Below, piece after piece: positions 1-11,344 of a stretch of 64,000 bases of DNA (its first letter is position 1; each line of letters starts with the position of its first letter). Source of the stretch: Telopea speciosissima. Its lineage: Eukaryota > Streptophyta > Magnoliopsida > Proteales > Proteaceae. Under the pieces are notes generated by a model. It saw nothing but the letters and a program-made list of their open reading frames with translations, was not told the DNA's origin and did no database searches. The stretch spans positions 48,289,043 to 48,353,042 of the forward strand of contig NC_057926.1 in assembly GCF_018873765.1 (NCBI RefSeq). Direction: 5' to 3'. The position numbers and the translations under genes are program-made.

Positions 1-1360
1 CGACAGTCCAGCTGGGCCGGGTCAGACTGGGTTGACCCGGTTGGGGTCAACTCAGTTTGCCCCACTTTTTCTTTTTTTTAAATTTATTTTTTAATAAACC
101 TTTTAAAGATTCTATTTTAAAGGTCCATGTTCAAATGCTAATATCTTTAAAACCGAACGGCCGATTTTGATGCACTACATATCGCCGCGAAGGTCTCAAC
201 ACTTACTTTCGATCCGTATAGCAGATATGGCCGGATTTTGCCTTAAAATGACACAGATATCGATGGAAAGAGGGGATCAAGGACTACGTGAAGGTAATTT
301 TTCACTAATTTTTCTCCGTTCCTAACCTCTCTAAAACACCTCCTATTTATAGGAAAAAAGTGTTCGAGGAAAGGTCTCAAAGACCCCTGGTGCATTAATG
401 GCTAGGATAAATAGTGATGGGCTGGCTTGCGTGTGGCCAGGCTTGCTGCGCAGCCTGGGCTTGCTGCGCAGCCTGGGCTTGCGTGTGCCTAGGCTTGCTG
501 TGCAGCCTGGGCTTGCGTGTGCCTAGGCCTGCTGAGCAGGTGGGCATGGGTGATGGGCCTTGTGTGGCTCAGCCTAAATGGTGGGGCTTTGTCCCCTGTC
601 GACAGTCCAGCTGGGCCGGGTCAGACTGGGTTGACCCGGTTTGGGTCAACTCAGTTTGCCCCACTTTTTCTTTTTTTTTTTTTTAATTTATTTTTTAATA
701 AACCTTTTAAAGATTCCATTTTAAAGGTCCACGTTCAAATGCTAATATCTTTAAAACCGAACGGCTGATTTTGATGCACTACATATCGCCGCGAAGGTCT
801 CAACACGTACTTTCCATCCGTATAGAAGATATGGCCGGATTTTGCCTTAAAATGACACAGATATCGAGGAAAGCACATAAATGGTGTTTCACGCCAATCA
901 AGGTCCAAATGATACCAGAATTACATGAAACTTTATGTGTGAGCACAACATGACCAAATAAAGTTATCGAAATGGTTTCAGGTCACATCGGGTGGCTCGG
1001 GTACCAATAGCCATGCCAGGGGCAAAACGGTCATTTTCATAAAAATTATTTGATTTGGCCGAAACTTTCTGTGAAGGCTTAATATAACCAAATGAGGTCA
1101 TCCAAAGTGTTTCAGGCTAAATCGGGTGATCTAGATACCGAGAACCGTGCTAGGGGCAAAACGATCATTTTCACAAAAGGTGTCTGATTTGGCCAAAACT
1201 TCAAATGTGGACTTAAAATGGTTAAATATGGCTATGTTAGGGGTTTAAGCTCTATTTGGGACAGTTGGTTACAAAAAGTGGGGTAGGGGTAATTTGGTAA
1301 TTCTTGTCATTCAGTCACCACACGAGATACAAACTTTACCATCATTGCCAAGACACACTT
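1..1360. repeat. LTR-retrotransposon-like region with tandemly repeated blocks
   Basis: The first ~265 bases (starting cgacagtccagctggg) recur at 600-870 with few differences, a direct repeat with a ~600 bp period. Between them lie a TATA-like stretch (ctatttatagg near 345) and a G/C-rich minisatellite. A second tandem duplication of ~125 bp follows (about 928-1050 and 1060-1190, each with 'ggggcaaaacg.tcattttca'). No coding domain is visible. Tandemly repeated LTR or untranslated segments of a large gypsy element are the best guess. This is inferred from texture, not from a recognised protein. Confidence 0.5.
414..545. repeat. G/C-rich minisatellite, ~18 bp unit
   Basis: Repeats of a unit close to 'cttgctgcgcagcctggg', alternating with 'cttgcgtgtgcctagg'. 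The open reading frames across it (Cys/Ala/Trp/Leu-rich) result from the repeat and are not genes. Confidence 0.7.
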
Positions 1361-1389
1361 CCAAGGTGTCAAAATGTGATGTCTACACC

Positions 1390-1690
1390 AACAGATTAGA
1401 TGTTTACTGATGATTTAAATCTCCATAACTATGCATAGGCAGCTTTACCTGTATAGGTCATGCAAATTTTAGATCCACCACTTATATCCAAGGAAGAACA
1501 AAGTGAAGAAATTGCAGAGGATGGTATCAAGAAAACTGAAGATCCTAGTCATTGGATGGATAAATTGCAAGATTGCATAACGTCAATAATTGAAATTGCA
1601 CTCCAATGCTCCATGGAATCGCTAAGAAAACGTATGAGCATGAATGATGCTGTGAGGAGACTACATTTAAACAGAGAGAAATTTTCTTGA
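1390..1690 (+). pseudogene. LRR-RLK kinase 3' exon relic
   Basis: This matches the second exon of the receptor kinases downstream (compare 31338-31631), from the [12 protein letters not shown] segment through the C-terminal kinase lobe to the conserved end KFS-stop. It carries in-frame TAG codons near 1436 and 1456. The first part of exon 2, the intron and all of exon 1 are absent; the sequence before 1390 is unrelated repeat. From 1460 the frame is open to the natural stop ([31 protein letters not shown]). It is a truncated remnant of another member of the LRR-XII array, and its 3' flank is also shared with copies B and C, so it marks the edge of an older duplicated unit. Confidence 0.85.
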
Positions 1691-3480
1691 AGCAAGAATC
1701 TATCAATATAGAGCAACTACACCCGATTAGAAGGTAATAATGAATTTTTTCTCTTTGTATTTATTTATTTTTATCTCGGCAGCTTAATACTCATTAAAAA
1801 CTAAGGAAAAGAAAGCTTTAGATCATACAACAACGATAGAATGATCTACAGTTATTCACATCATGGTTTTAAAAAATGGCATCGATACTGATATTGATAC
1901 CAATACGGATAGGCCATTTGGTGTCAAATTGAATGGTTATTCCTCAATTTGATTTATAATTTCTAGACAAATTTACCTCCAAATTGGACAGTTGCACCGA
2001 TACAGGATCAAGTAGGTATCGGTGTCAGTATTGGGCATGACCGATATTGGTATGTATTGGCCATATTGGCCTAGATCAGATGGTCATGTGCTCAATTTTG
2101 ATTAAAAAAACATTTTCTGGGAGATTTACACCATTTTTTATTCGTTCCATCGATACAAGATGGGGTACGTATCGATGTCGGGATACAGCGATCCAATACC
2201 AGTTTTTAAGACCATGATTCACATATAATACTTAAGTTGGCAACTGGAAGAGTTTAAGACTCAATTTGAACTGTACCTGAGTCCAATCTGTATAAAGGTT
2301 GGATCAGTTCTAGATAAAAATTAAAATGAAGGCATGGCCCTGAAAGTAGGCTGGAGACTCCTCAACGAGGGCACTTTCTTTGGATTCAAAGGATCTACAA
2401 AAAATCATACTTTCTAATTTCAATCTTCTAAGGCCAAATTTCTTTCTAATGCCTCTTGGTCACTATAAAGGATCTGCTTTGATTGAAGGTGTGGCCTTAT
2501 CTCTTATGTCTTATCTTAACATTTAGATATTTTGATAGAAATCTGTTAGAAATGTTGTTAACTTGTATCTTTGCAGCCTTTCAAGCATTTGATAACAATG
2601 GCTAACTATGGTCCTGGCATCAGCGACATGTTTATGACATGTTAATTAATTTGAATGTGATAGGTTAAAATTGTGTGCTCTTACTCTTCTTTTTTTTTTG
2701 TGTCAAAACTCAAAACTCAGATGATATTTTGTTACTCATACATCATCAACTTTCTAAAGTTGAAAAAATAGTGATTTGAAGCATGATTAGTTATGCTGCA
2801 ATTGGTTGTTATTAATACGAAGAGCTAGGGATAGTGTGTGTTTTTAGAAAAACAGGTTTTCATCCTAAGAGTATCTTAAGTAACAGGCTTGATATGGTCA
2901 GTCCTTGGGAGCCCCTCGAACGGACTGATTTAAGTTGAACTTTGATGGGGCTTTTTAAGCATTTAGACAAACATTTTAGGTTTACAATACATTCTGAAGT
3001 GAGAAAAATATTGTGTAATATTTTTCTCGCTTTAGAATGCGTTTTAGACCCATGATCTATTCCAATAATACATACCAAACACAGACTAAGGCATCATAAA
3101 CTGGATCACAAGAATTTACTTGAGTTGTTTCATAGCTATGCAATACGTGGAATTTAATGTTCAAGTTCAAGATCAGCTGTAAGAATGGAAATTAGGAATC
3201 TTCAATAAGGATTGCAGCAAGCCAAAAACATGAAAATCGATTGAGCGACTGGTGGAGTTTGATACAAAGGAGACAATTACCAATTTGTTTGGTGGAAGAC
3301 AATAATATAGACTGGCCATGCCTCCTTGAAAAATTCTACGATTTCATTCGACCATGGTTCAATTGTGACTCATACTGATCTTATTTGAATCGGAATCGAT
3401 GGTGGACGATCCTTTGTCCGATTCATGTAATTGATCATTTGATTCGAAAATAAACCCAATTGTTTATCTATTGCAAAAAT
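1691..3480. repeat. 3' flanking segment of RLK unit, copy 1
   Basis: Co-linear with the sequence downstream of copy B (31632-33560) and copy C (40945-43240). Shared landmarks are the post-stop 'gagcaactac.cccgattagaagg' segment, a hAT-type MITE, the 'ggatctgctt.gattgaagg' segment, and a degenerate 'tttggtatgcat'-type MITE (about 2950-3095). No gene of its own is seen. It shows that the duplicated unit extends at least 1.7 kb beyond the kinase stop codon. Confidence 0.85.
1862..2216. mobile_element. hAT-type MITE (355 bp)
   Basis: The ends are CATGGTTTTAAAAAATGG and, inverted, CCAGTTTTTAAGACCATG. It is flanked by a perfect 8 bp target duplication ATTCACAT (1854-1861 and 2217-2224), the hallmark of hAT elements. 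The interior is made of 'cgatac/gtatcg' motifs. A related copy is at 41114-41472 and a truncated one starts at 31802, at the same place in each RLK 3' flank, so the insertion predates the duplication. Confidence 0.85.
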
Positions 3481-3991
3481 ACTCTACTCTCCTTAGGGCT
3501 GCCCACACAAGGTTCCATGATTATCATGGGCTTTGGGCTTTCCTAGTCCATGTGCATTGTAATGTCTTACTTGGGCCTGGAGTTTTGCTGATATTGTCAA
3601 AAAGTGGAATTGAAAAATGGAAAAATCTTATTGTAACCAAGTTAGGTGGAAAAAAAAAAAAAAACACTAATCTTAACTTTACCTCTTTACCCTTTATTTG
3701 GTTAAAGGTGGCCCAAATAATCAAATCGACCGAACAAATATTTCCCGGGCCAGTTGATGAATCAGCTGCAATGGGATATGTACTTTAAGTGGATGAGAGT
3801 TATGGAACCCAATAGGTAACATACTTCTCAGACCCCCTTTCATGTCCTCCCTCGCTTCAATTTTTACAGAGAAAAACGGATCAGCATGGAAGGAAGCTTC
3901 GAGAGTTTATGCCGTTCTCTAAATCAAGGTCAAACCCAGCAACAATCGGAAGAGATGGGGCTGAAACAAGAACCATTTTTCTCTCTAATCT
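3481..3991. other. Spacer shared with 20.5 kb and 26.3 kb
   Basis: 3710-3810 resembles 26330-26440 ('aataatcaaatc.accga.caaatatttcc'). 3775-3990 resembles 20485-20700 ('gtggatgagagttatggaaccc'). No coding region is supported; the short frames do not resemble proteins. Confidence 0.6.
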
Positions 3992-5353
3992 TGTAAAGTA
4001 CACGTACGTCCCTATAATGCATCTAATATTCTTTGTACCTCCCTAAACGGCTCAATATTCCACGTATCATCCTTGCTTTACACCCCAAATGTCAGATAGG
4101 TGCACACCAGGTATTAAATACTATAAAATGATCAAACTACCTTTTTTCTATCCTTTTTAGAATTTAAAAAGACCTAATTGCCCTGACCTATTTGTTAAAA
4201 TTTGAAAGATCAAAATGACCTCATCTTCCCCAAATCATCATCTTCTTTTACACCACCATCACCACCACCACCTACCCACCATTAAAACTATCACCAGAGA
4301 TGGAAGAATAAAATGTGTAAAAATAAAACTAAAATTGACCAAAAGCAACTGAAAGGGTGGATAGATCTCTAATCCAATAAATACATGGACGGAAGGTATA
4401 TCAGTACTTACCTCCATCGAAAATGCTCCAGATTGGGACTCTTGGAATCGCCCTTGAATTTCAAGATTGAAATTGCATTACACGGAAGGATTGTTCGAGA
4501 CCCATCTCCATCGACGGAAGGTATCTTTTATTTATTTATTTTTTAAAATAAACAAACAATAATGAAGAATTTATTTCCTTAAAAATGGAATAAGGAAGGG
4601 GGCAACTCCTCCCGGCCGGAGGATTAGAGGATAATGCAAGAAAGCCTCTCATTGAGACATGGCCCGATCCATTCCAGTACAAAGATTAATAAAGAGAAAG
4701 CGCAGAGTTTCAATTTTGCTGCTACCTACATGGGCCCAATAGGATACAGCTGGGAGGGGTTCTTGCCAGGGTCTGAAAAATCAGATCCATTTTTTTGTTT
4801 TATTTTTTTAACAGATATTAATGTGGTTAATTTATTGGGTATTTCTTTAGTCGTCGATTCCCACTGATCAGTGGGAAGATCTGGGAAATCCATGATCTTG
4901 GCACAGCTGCTGGGACGAAGAACATCTCTTATTCTGTCTATGGCTTGGATCCATATTCAGCGACGCTGTGGCAGCGGCTCCGGCTCCCAACTCAACGTGA
5001 GGTGGAGGAAGTAGAGAAGGGGAGGAGAGATAGTGAGGTGGGGCTTCACGGTGGGATGGTGGCGGCGCCGATGGTGGTGGTGGTGGAGGATATGTAAAAG
5101 AAGATGATGATTTGGGGAAGATGAGGGCATTTTGGTCTTTTAAATTTTAGTAAATAGGTCAGGGCAATTAGGTCTTTTCAAATTTTAGAAAAGATAGAAG
5201 AAAGGGTAGTTTGGTCATTTTTTAGCAATTAATACCTGGTGTGGACCTATCTGGCATTTGGGGTGTAAAGCAGGGGTGGTACGTGGAATATTGAGCTGCT
5301 TAGGGGGGTACGAAGAATATTGGGTGCATTATAGGGGGGTACGTGTACTTTAC
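3992..5353. mobile_element. Mutator-like element with ~285 bp inverted ends (Pack-MULE candidate 1)
   Basis: The left end GTAAAGTACACGTACGTCCC and the right end ...ACGTGTACTTTAC are inverted copies that remain alignable for ~285 bp (about 3992-4280 and 5070-5353), including the 'aaatgatcatcttctttta' type segment next to a CCA/TGG repeat. The paralogous region at 20690-20740 lacks the element, which fixes its borders. The central ~780 bp encodes no transposase and is unrelated to the interior of the sister element at 44316-45992. Long inverted ends with unrelated interiors fit non-autonomous Mutator-like elements that pick up host DNA. The flanks show no clean 9 bp duplication, and some target sequence seems lost. 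Confidence 0.7.
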
Positions 5354-5704
5354 CCTAAAAGAAATGAGTAAATCTGAGTTCGCCGTCTCCGTCGGAAGGG
5401 GTGGTGGCGGTGGTGGTGGTGATTGTTACTTAAGCTAGAGAAATTAGGGTATCTAGAGATGTTTTTAGGGTTTTGATATGGTTAGGGGTATTATTGGAAT
5501 ATCACAAACATAAGAGCATTTTAAGGTTTAATTGAATATATTTAGGGTGATGTCATTACTTATCAGCTATTTAATGAGTTCAATTCCTCAGCACGTATAT
5601 GTGAGATGTTAAGGAATACTGTCGTGGAGTTCAAGTTAAAAAAAATTCATTGATCTGGTCTAAGGAGGAGCAGGAAAAACTATTCATGAACCTTGAAAAG
5701 AGGG

Positions 5705-5817
5705 ATGGGGGAAGGTACCAATTAAGAGACTCAAACTCGAGACTTCTTAGTGAGCATGGGCATGAGACGCACCACAACTCACCCAACTGTACTAGGCAGT
5801 TGTTGGTGATGGAAGGC
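5705..5817 (-). mobile_element. tRNA-derived SINE, copy 1
   Basis: Read on the minus strand it has a polymerase III B-box-like GAGTTTGAGTCTC downstream of a tRNA-like 'gttgtggtgcgtctcatgc' segment. The same ~110 bp unit is at 21190-21320 (minus) and 42590-42735 (plus), two of which have homopolymer tails. No intact tRNA cloverleaf can be drawn, so this is a SINE and not a tRNA gene. Confidence 0.65.
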
Positions 5818-6225
5818 AGTTTTTTTTTTTCTTTTCTTTCTTCTCGAGCTCGACACCGTTGGATGCCACATCTTCCATGTGTCGAGCTCTCAGGCCCACA
5901 CGGCAATGCACCGCTAGATTAGGGCACTACAGAGGATATTTTCCAAGGAAAATAAGGGGCCCCTTACAACAGAAGTCGGGGAAAGCAAAAAAGAAAATAT
6001 AAGAAAAAAAAAGTATACAAGCAAGAACAAACCATCGTCATCCAACCAAAGCAACGGACTCAACAAACCGAGTAGGTAAACCCCAAGAAGCAACCAATTA
6101 ATAACCTAGGGGGAAAAGAGCAAACGTCAAATAATCCTGTTTTAAACACATTTAAAACACGTTTCCATTTTTTTGGCGGTTTTTAAAACCTTATACTTGT
6201 TGAACAAGAGCTTATTTAAGTGACC

Positions 6226-6228
6226 ATA

Positions 6229-6259
<31 letters not shown>

Positions 6260-6263
6260 TTCC
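6226..6263. repeat. CT dinucleotide microsatellite
   Basis: About 35 bases of nearly pure (CT)n with two interruptions. Confidence 0.9.
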
Positions 6264-6904
6264 AATCAACATGATTCTTTCACCATCATAAAGATGATTC
6301 AAAGAACTACATTTTTCATTATATCACCTTCAACTCAAGGTCAATGCAAAAACACCAAAATTAGAAACATGTATTTCAAATAAAAATTCCTCAATTTATA
6401 TGAGAATAGTATTTTTTTTTTGCTCTATTTTTTTTTTTAATATAAAAATTTTAAACCCGTACCGATTGTTTTTCTTCTTTTTCCATTCTCTGTTTTTTTT
6501 TTTGTTAAGTTTTATTTGACCATCTGTTTATAAATTTTTACCGCCTAAAATCCGTATCATAAGACTCCGATTTTTTACAGTTCCCGTTTTACTAACTATA
6601 TTCGAGACTGTTACCAATATGTTTCTTCCCATTGATTTTATGCCAAAAGCATTTAAGGGCTTGCACGGCCAATTAATTTCCACCGACCTGCAATCAACCA
6701 CCAATTTCAAAGGAAATTAATGCATACAAGAATCAAATCATATGAATGTACATCCAATTAATTGAATGTCACTTTCTTATCACACTCAGCTGGGTAAATG
6801 GCGACGCAGGTCTAAGTCTAGTACAGCTTTGAACTGTCCTAGTTTTTTAATCTACTAAAAAATTGTTGACACTATATATTGCACCCCGTTCGACACATCC
6901 AATT

Positions 6905-7656
6905 CAATGACCATGGTTTGAGAAACGGGTATCCGATCAGTGGGATTGGCCGATTTGTATCGATGCCGGTAGAGACTGATATTGATTCTTGGTCAATCCT
7001 GTACAGGTAAATCAATATAGATCAAGAATAAAAATATAAAAAAAAAATTTAATCATTTGAAGAAAATGTGTAAATTTATTTGATCCAGATCGATACAGAC
7101 TGATACAGATTGGTATCAGATCAGTATCATCCGAGATCGATAAAAATTTCTAAAACCCTGCTCACAATTGGTAAATGGCAACATGTGATGGTGGTGGTGG
7201 AAGCGTAAAACCCTGCTTATAGATCGATACTGATATAGATATCAGGGCAGAACATTTGTTTCGGTATCTGTGAAGATCAATACCGATTCCTAGCTGAACC
7301 CGTATCAATGGATCGGTACGGAAAGGAGTAAAAAGGTTAAAAAAAAAAAAAATTTAAGTTTTTATGAAAAAGTCATGACTGATTCAAACCGTTGCCGATA
7401 TCAATTATTAAAACCTGAGAAAAAAAACATAGACATAACATATGATGAGATACAAGTTGCCCCGACTTTAACTAAAATCTCTTTGCCCTGGATAAAGTAG
7501 AATTTTTTCACCCCACAATTTTAGATTGGACCATTTCAACAATGCTACAAAAAAGGTGTTTATTGAACGGTCCAAAATCTGTTGGTAATTTTGTGTGAAT
7601 TCTGTGTGATAAGGATTCATTAAATTGAATACGTTCAATTCAATGAGTCCTTATCA
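6905..7656. repeat. Spacer block Y, paralogous to 22.0-22.2 kb and 36.15-36.3 kb
   Basis: Starts 'caattcaatgaccatggtttgag', the same as 21998 and 36158. It holds degenerate 'gatcgatac.gat' MITE-like sequence (6908-7160 and 7190-7415). At 6885-6905 it carries the unoccupied version of the site that holds a hAT element at 35222-36144. No gene is seen. Confidence 0.7.
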
Positions 7657-8801
7657 CTCACAAGCATAGTTAGTAAGTTTGGGAACGGCAACAATATGGG
7701 AACAGATACGTATGGCAGTCAAATGGACTGTATGACAATAATACTTTTCAAAAAAGTCAACGCAATAAAACGCTACGGCAATAATATGGTACGTGGTTAA
7801 TACGTGTATAATATGGTACGTGATTAATATGTGTATAATACGATTGCTCTGTAAAAATCCGAGAGCAAAAGTACGGGCATATATTCACGATGCAATAGAC
7901 ATGTACACCTAAGAAGCACAATAATAGCATTTACTCATGTGCCTAAATATATAGTTTGATTGGTTAACAAGCCTAGAATCGTTACATTCTTTATTGTAGG
8001 GATTAGAATAGCCAATCAAAAAGGATGATTGAAATGAATATTGCTTATATCCCTATTAAAGTCCGAAAAATAACAGTATTTCGACAAAAAAAAAAACAAA
8101 AAAAAAAACCCAAATAAAAATATGAAAAAATATAACCAACAAAGGTCATTGAAAGGGCATGAAACTACTGAAATACAAACACTACAAGACCGACCAATTT
8201 CATCAACATACAATTTTAAATCATCTAATAAATGGGAATCTCTAAAATAAGATAAAAAAATATGTAAAACAGAACAAACAAAAACAAAAACAAAAACAAA
8301 AGTGGACAATCAGATCCAGCCTAAATTATTCTCAACAAGAATTTCAAAGGAATTGAAAAGAGATCTCTGCAATTCAATTATTTTGAATACTGAATTGACA
8401 AATTGCTTCCACCTTATATACAATCCATCTCAAATAAATAGATGAGAAGCAATTTTTGAGGGGATAGGAGAAACTGCAGCATTCCTGCTGTAGCCTAAAA
8501 GTAAGAACCCCATTCTTTCCCAAGTACACAGAAGAGATGCTAAAATAATCTAATCGGATTTTAGTAGAGACACAATAGAGGAAATAGAGGAGAGGGATAA
8601 GAGGGGAATTGGTTCTGTTATTTACTGTAAATAGATGGTTTTTTTGAACTCATTAATGGTGTGTGTATGTAAAGAGGGATGAGAGGGAAGATGATGATTA
8701 CGTATGCAAGTATGTTTGATGTAATCATCTCATCACAAATAAAGAAGAAGCAAGGAGGAGTACGGCTGCAAGCAAAAGCAACAGCAACAGCAACCAAGCC
8801 C

Positions 8802-9583
8802 TGCTTGATAACATTCCCAGAAACTGTTTCTGGTGTTCTTTTATGCTGAGAAACACACCAGAGCACAAAAACTGTTTGATAATCACTGCTCTTTATAAAT
8901 TGTTTTCTAGAGCATAAATCAGAATTTCTACTCTCCAGAAGACATTTTACAGAACATGTAAGACATGTTCTGCTTGCTCAACACAAATTAAACACAAACT
9001 GTTCCCGATAATTTTAACCCCAATCCCACCCCAAAACCTAAAACATAACGAAGAAAGAACTCTTCTCTCGCTCTCTCGGCTCTCTCGATCTCTCGCTCTA
9101 CTCTCTCGATCGATCTCGCTCTTTGGATCTGTTGATCTCTCATTCGCTGTGGGTTCTCCTACAGATTTGTCGATTTCTCTTGGTATTTCGCTCAGAGGGG
9201 GCTCTCCTACGGTGGATCTGAAGAGGCTGGTCTTCTTCCTACGACAGAAGTACTCCGCAACCCATAGGTTTGTGAATCTTCTTCTTCTTTTTCTTCCTCT
9301 GCTCATTTTCTTCTTCTTCCTCTGCTCATCGTCTTCTTCTTCTTCTTCCTCTGCTCATCTTCTTCTTGTTCCTCTGCTCATCATTTTCTCATCGTTTTCT
9401 TCGTTTTCTTCCTCTGATCTACCTTCAGTTCTACCCCTTCCTCTGATCTAATGTTGTATTTTACATTTTATAGAAACCCTAAATCCAAAGGAGAGGATTA
9501 ATCCCACAAATCCCAAGGTATTTCACTAATGGTGTTCATTTGTGTTCTGAAAATGTTTCCAGAACAGGTTTACCAAGCAGATA
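8802..9583. mobile_element. Probable nested inverted-repeat element with CT-rich leader-like interior
   Basis: The left end 'tgcttgataacattcccag' and the right end '...gtttaccaagca' are imperfect inverted copies, and 'gtgttct' plus 'ccagaac' motifs recur inside both ends. No target duplication could be found. The interior (9050-9450) is a CTCTCG/TCTTC-rich segment with a frame rich in Ser and Phe, probably not coding. It may be a captured gene leader or simple low-complexity DNA. Confidence 0.4.
9278..9395. repeat. TTC-rich minisatellite
   Basis: About four copies of a unit close to 'cttcttcttcctctgctcat'. The Ser/Phe-rich frame across it is a consequence of the repeat. Confidence 0.8.
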
Positions 9584-10357
9584 AAAAACAATTTCTCAAC
9601 AAAGAAAATGAAATAAAATGTGCTACACAACAAAACCTTCTTCTTTTTTAGACTTTTTATTTATTTCGTCAATTTAGGTTAGAGGGTTTAGAAAGGTAGG
9701 GTCTTTTGTGTTTGGTTTCCACTCTGTTTTTGTTTCTATTTCTATTCTCCCCTTTTCTTTTTGTAATGTAAAAAAAAAAAAAAAGATGAGGGCAGGCCCC
9801 AAGGGGGGGGGGGGGAGATGAGTTATTTTGGCTAATGTGGGGTTTTGATTTTACCTTTGCGGCTTTTGGAGAAGAAAATGTGTAAAAAGAAGGGGAATTG
9901 GGAACCAGCCGTTGCAATAGCAAGCAAAAGTCGCAAAACCAGCCGCTGGAGAAGAGGCAAAAGAATCGCCGGCAAAAGAACCGCTGCAATCGCCGGCAGA
10001 AGTCGCAGAGCGCAAGAAGAGGAAGAAGAGATAGAGAGAAATGGAGAAGGGGAACCGGGAACCGGGAACCAGCCACTGCAATCGAAGAGGAAGAAGAGAT
10101 AGAGTTAGGTTTTTTTTATCTAACAGTTATTATTAGATTTTAAGTTTTTTTAATCTAACGGTTAGGATAGATTTTAGTTTTTTTTTTTTTTAATATATGT
10201 AAGCGTATGATACGTTCTTTTATTCAACTATCATTTGGCAACCCTTAAAATACACGAATTTATCTGACTCTAAAGTATTATATGCAATACGGCATTTTTT
10301 TCATCCAAATGTTCGGGTATGCATATAATACACGTATTTACTAACTATGCTCACAAG

Positions 10358-11344
10358 TCACAACTTGGTAAATGGTAATCACTCACAACTGGCAAAATGG
10401 TAACCGTATGGTGAGGGTTTTTTTTTTTGTTTTTTGTTACATACGTGTTTGTTGTTGTTGTTTTTTTGTTTTTTTTATGAGAAAAAAAATTAATAAACTA
10501 TAAGGAGGAATTTACAAAAGAGTTAGAGTCCAGGGCCTTTATGGTCAAATTAGAAGTTATTGCAGAACACAAAAGATCCCCTATCATGCTAAACCTTAAG
10601 TCCAAGTCCTGAGATGTGTTTGTTGTTGGAAATATATATACGTAGGTTTGAAATTTGTTTTACATTCATTAGTTTTAAATTTGTAAAGAGTTACTTAATC
10701 CCCATAGTTAGTTACTGATCATGCCTCCTAAGAAGAAAACGAATCATATCGTTGTCCCTTCCAATTCTACTGCCCCCTTCGATTCTTCCAATTCCTCACA
10801 TGGGGACGGAAATCACAACCCTACCCCTACCCAAAAACACTGCCCAAAGTAGGATCCACTCCCCCCTATTAGAGGAATTGGAGGACTTAAAGTTGCCTGC
10901 AAATTGGAGGTGATAATTATTCGAAGAAAACACCCCAACATCAATCCTCTCCAATTCCCTAAACTGTGTGCAGTGCGGCAGTTTGGGGTGGAGATTTTGA
11001 CACATGGCAGCTCGGACTTCCAACGGTCCGAGCTCATTGACTTCCATTTATTTTTCTTTCTTTTTTGTTGAGCTCAGCACCGTTGGATGTCCGAGCTGCC
11101 ACATATCAACATCTCTACCCTGAACTGCCGCACATCACAGTTTTAAGGTATTGGAGAGGATTATTTTCTATCTCACTTTTGGTTTATAACTTTTGAGGTG
11201 GATTCTCACATTAATATCATGTTTGGGAAATCTAAGTAATTCAAATCCACCATTTCATTCTAAAAAAAAAAAAATATAACAGATTTAATTCACAATGGAA
11301 AAAATAAGTAGGACCCTCTATATCCCAACTCAAATTAAAGCGTA
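10358..11344. repeat. Spacer block Z, paralogous to 36.29-37.24 kb
   Basis: About 950 bp co-linear with 36290-37240 (landmarks: 'gccattgcagaa.acaaa', 'cctaagaagaaaacgaat', 'ggaccctct.tatcccaactc'). It ends just upstream of the RLK promoter in copy C, whereas in copy A LTR insertions intervene. Short frames such as 'MPPKKKTNHIVVPSNS' are conserved in both copies but are not supported as genes. Confidence 0.8.
10943..11162. mobile_element. Foldback MITE, copy 1
   Basis: The two halves are inverted copies of ~100 bp: AATCCTCTCCAAT...GCAGTGCGGCAGTTTGGGG pairs with CTGAACTGCCGCACATC...ATTGGAGAGGATT. The loop is a T-rich stretch near 11045-11070. A second copy is at 36850-37067 in the paralogous block. 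This is a non-coding element that would form a long hairpin. Confidence 0.8.

Larger units (their letters stand above)
5354..6904. repeat. Spacer block X, paralogous to 20.7-22.0 kb and 34.8-35.2 kb
   Basis: Co-linear with 20735-21980 ('gaaatgagtaaatctgagtt', 'catgaaccttgaaaa', 'gcatttaagg.cttgcacgg'). The last 250 bp are also found at 34790-35060. It contains a SINE, a CT microsatellite and AT-rich non-coding DNA. No gene is seen. Confidence 0.75.
7665..10349. mobile_element. hAT-type non-autonomous element, 2.7 kb
   Basis: Perfect 12 bp terminal inverted repeats CATAGTTAGTAA/TTACTAACTATG, flanked by a perfect 8 bp target duplication CTCACAAG (7657-7664 and 10350-10357). The site without the insertion is present at about 23310-23330 ('tccttatcactc.cacaagtcacaacttgg'). 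The interior has no recognisable transposase. It contains AT-rich DNA with 'aatatggtacgtg' repeats, a CT-rich segment that looks like a plant 5' leader, a TTC minisatellite and a basic low-complexity stretch (9840-10100). At least one further element appears nested inside. Confidence 0.85.

Noticed and set aside
1-1190. CRISPR-like array of spaced repeats
   Set aside because: Repeats are long, imperfect, without regular spacers, and the DNA is plant nuclear.
8016-8309. 97-codon hydrophobic minus-strand frame (Phe/Val-rich)
   Set aside because: Caused by A-rich repeats (aaaaac)n on the plus strand within the hAT element.
9149-9451. 100-codon Ser/Phe/Leu-rich frame
   Set aside because: Translation of a TTC minisatellite and CT-rich DNA inside a hAT element; low complexity, no domain.
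9845-10143. Basic and, on the other strand, Phe-rich overlapping frames
   Set aside because: Low-complexity A/G-rich repeat read in several frames; no family resemblance.
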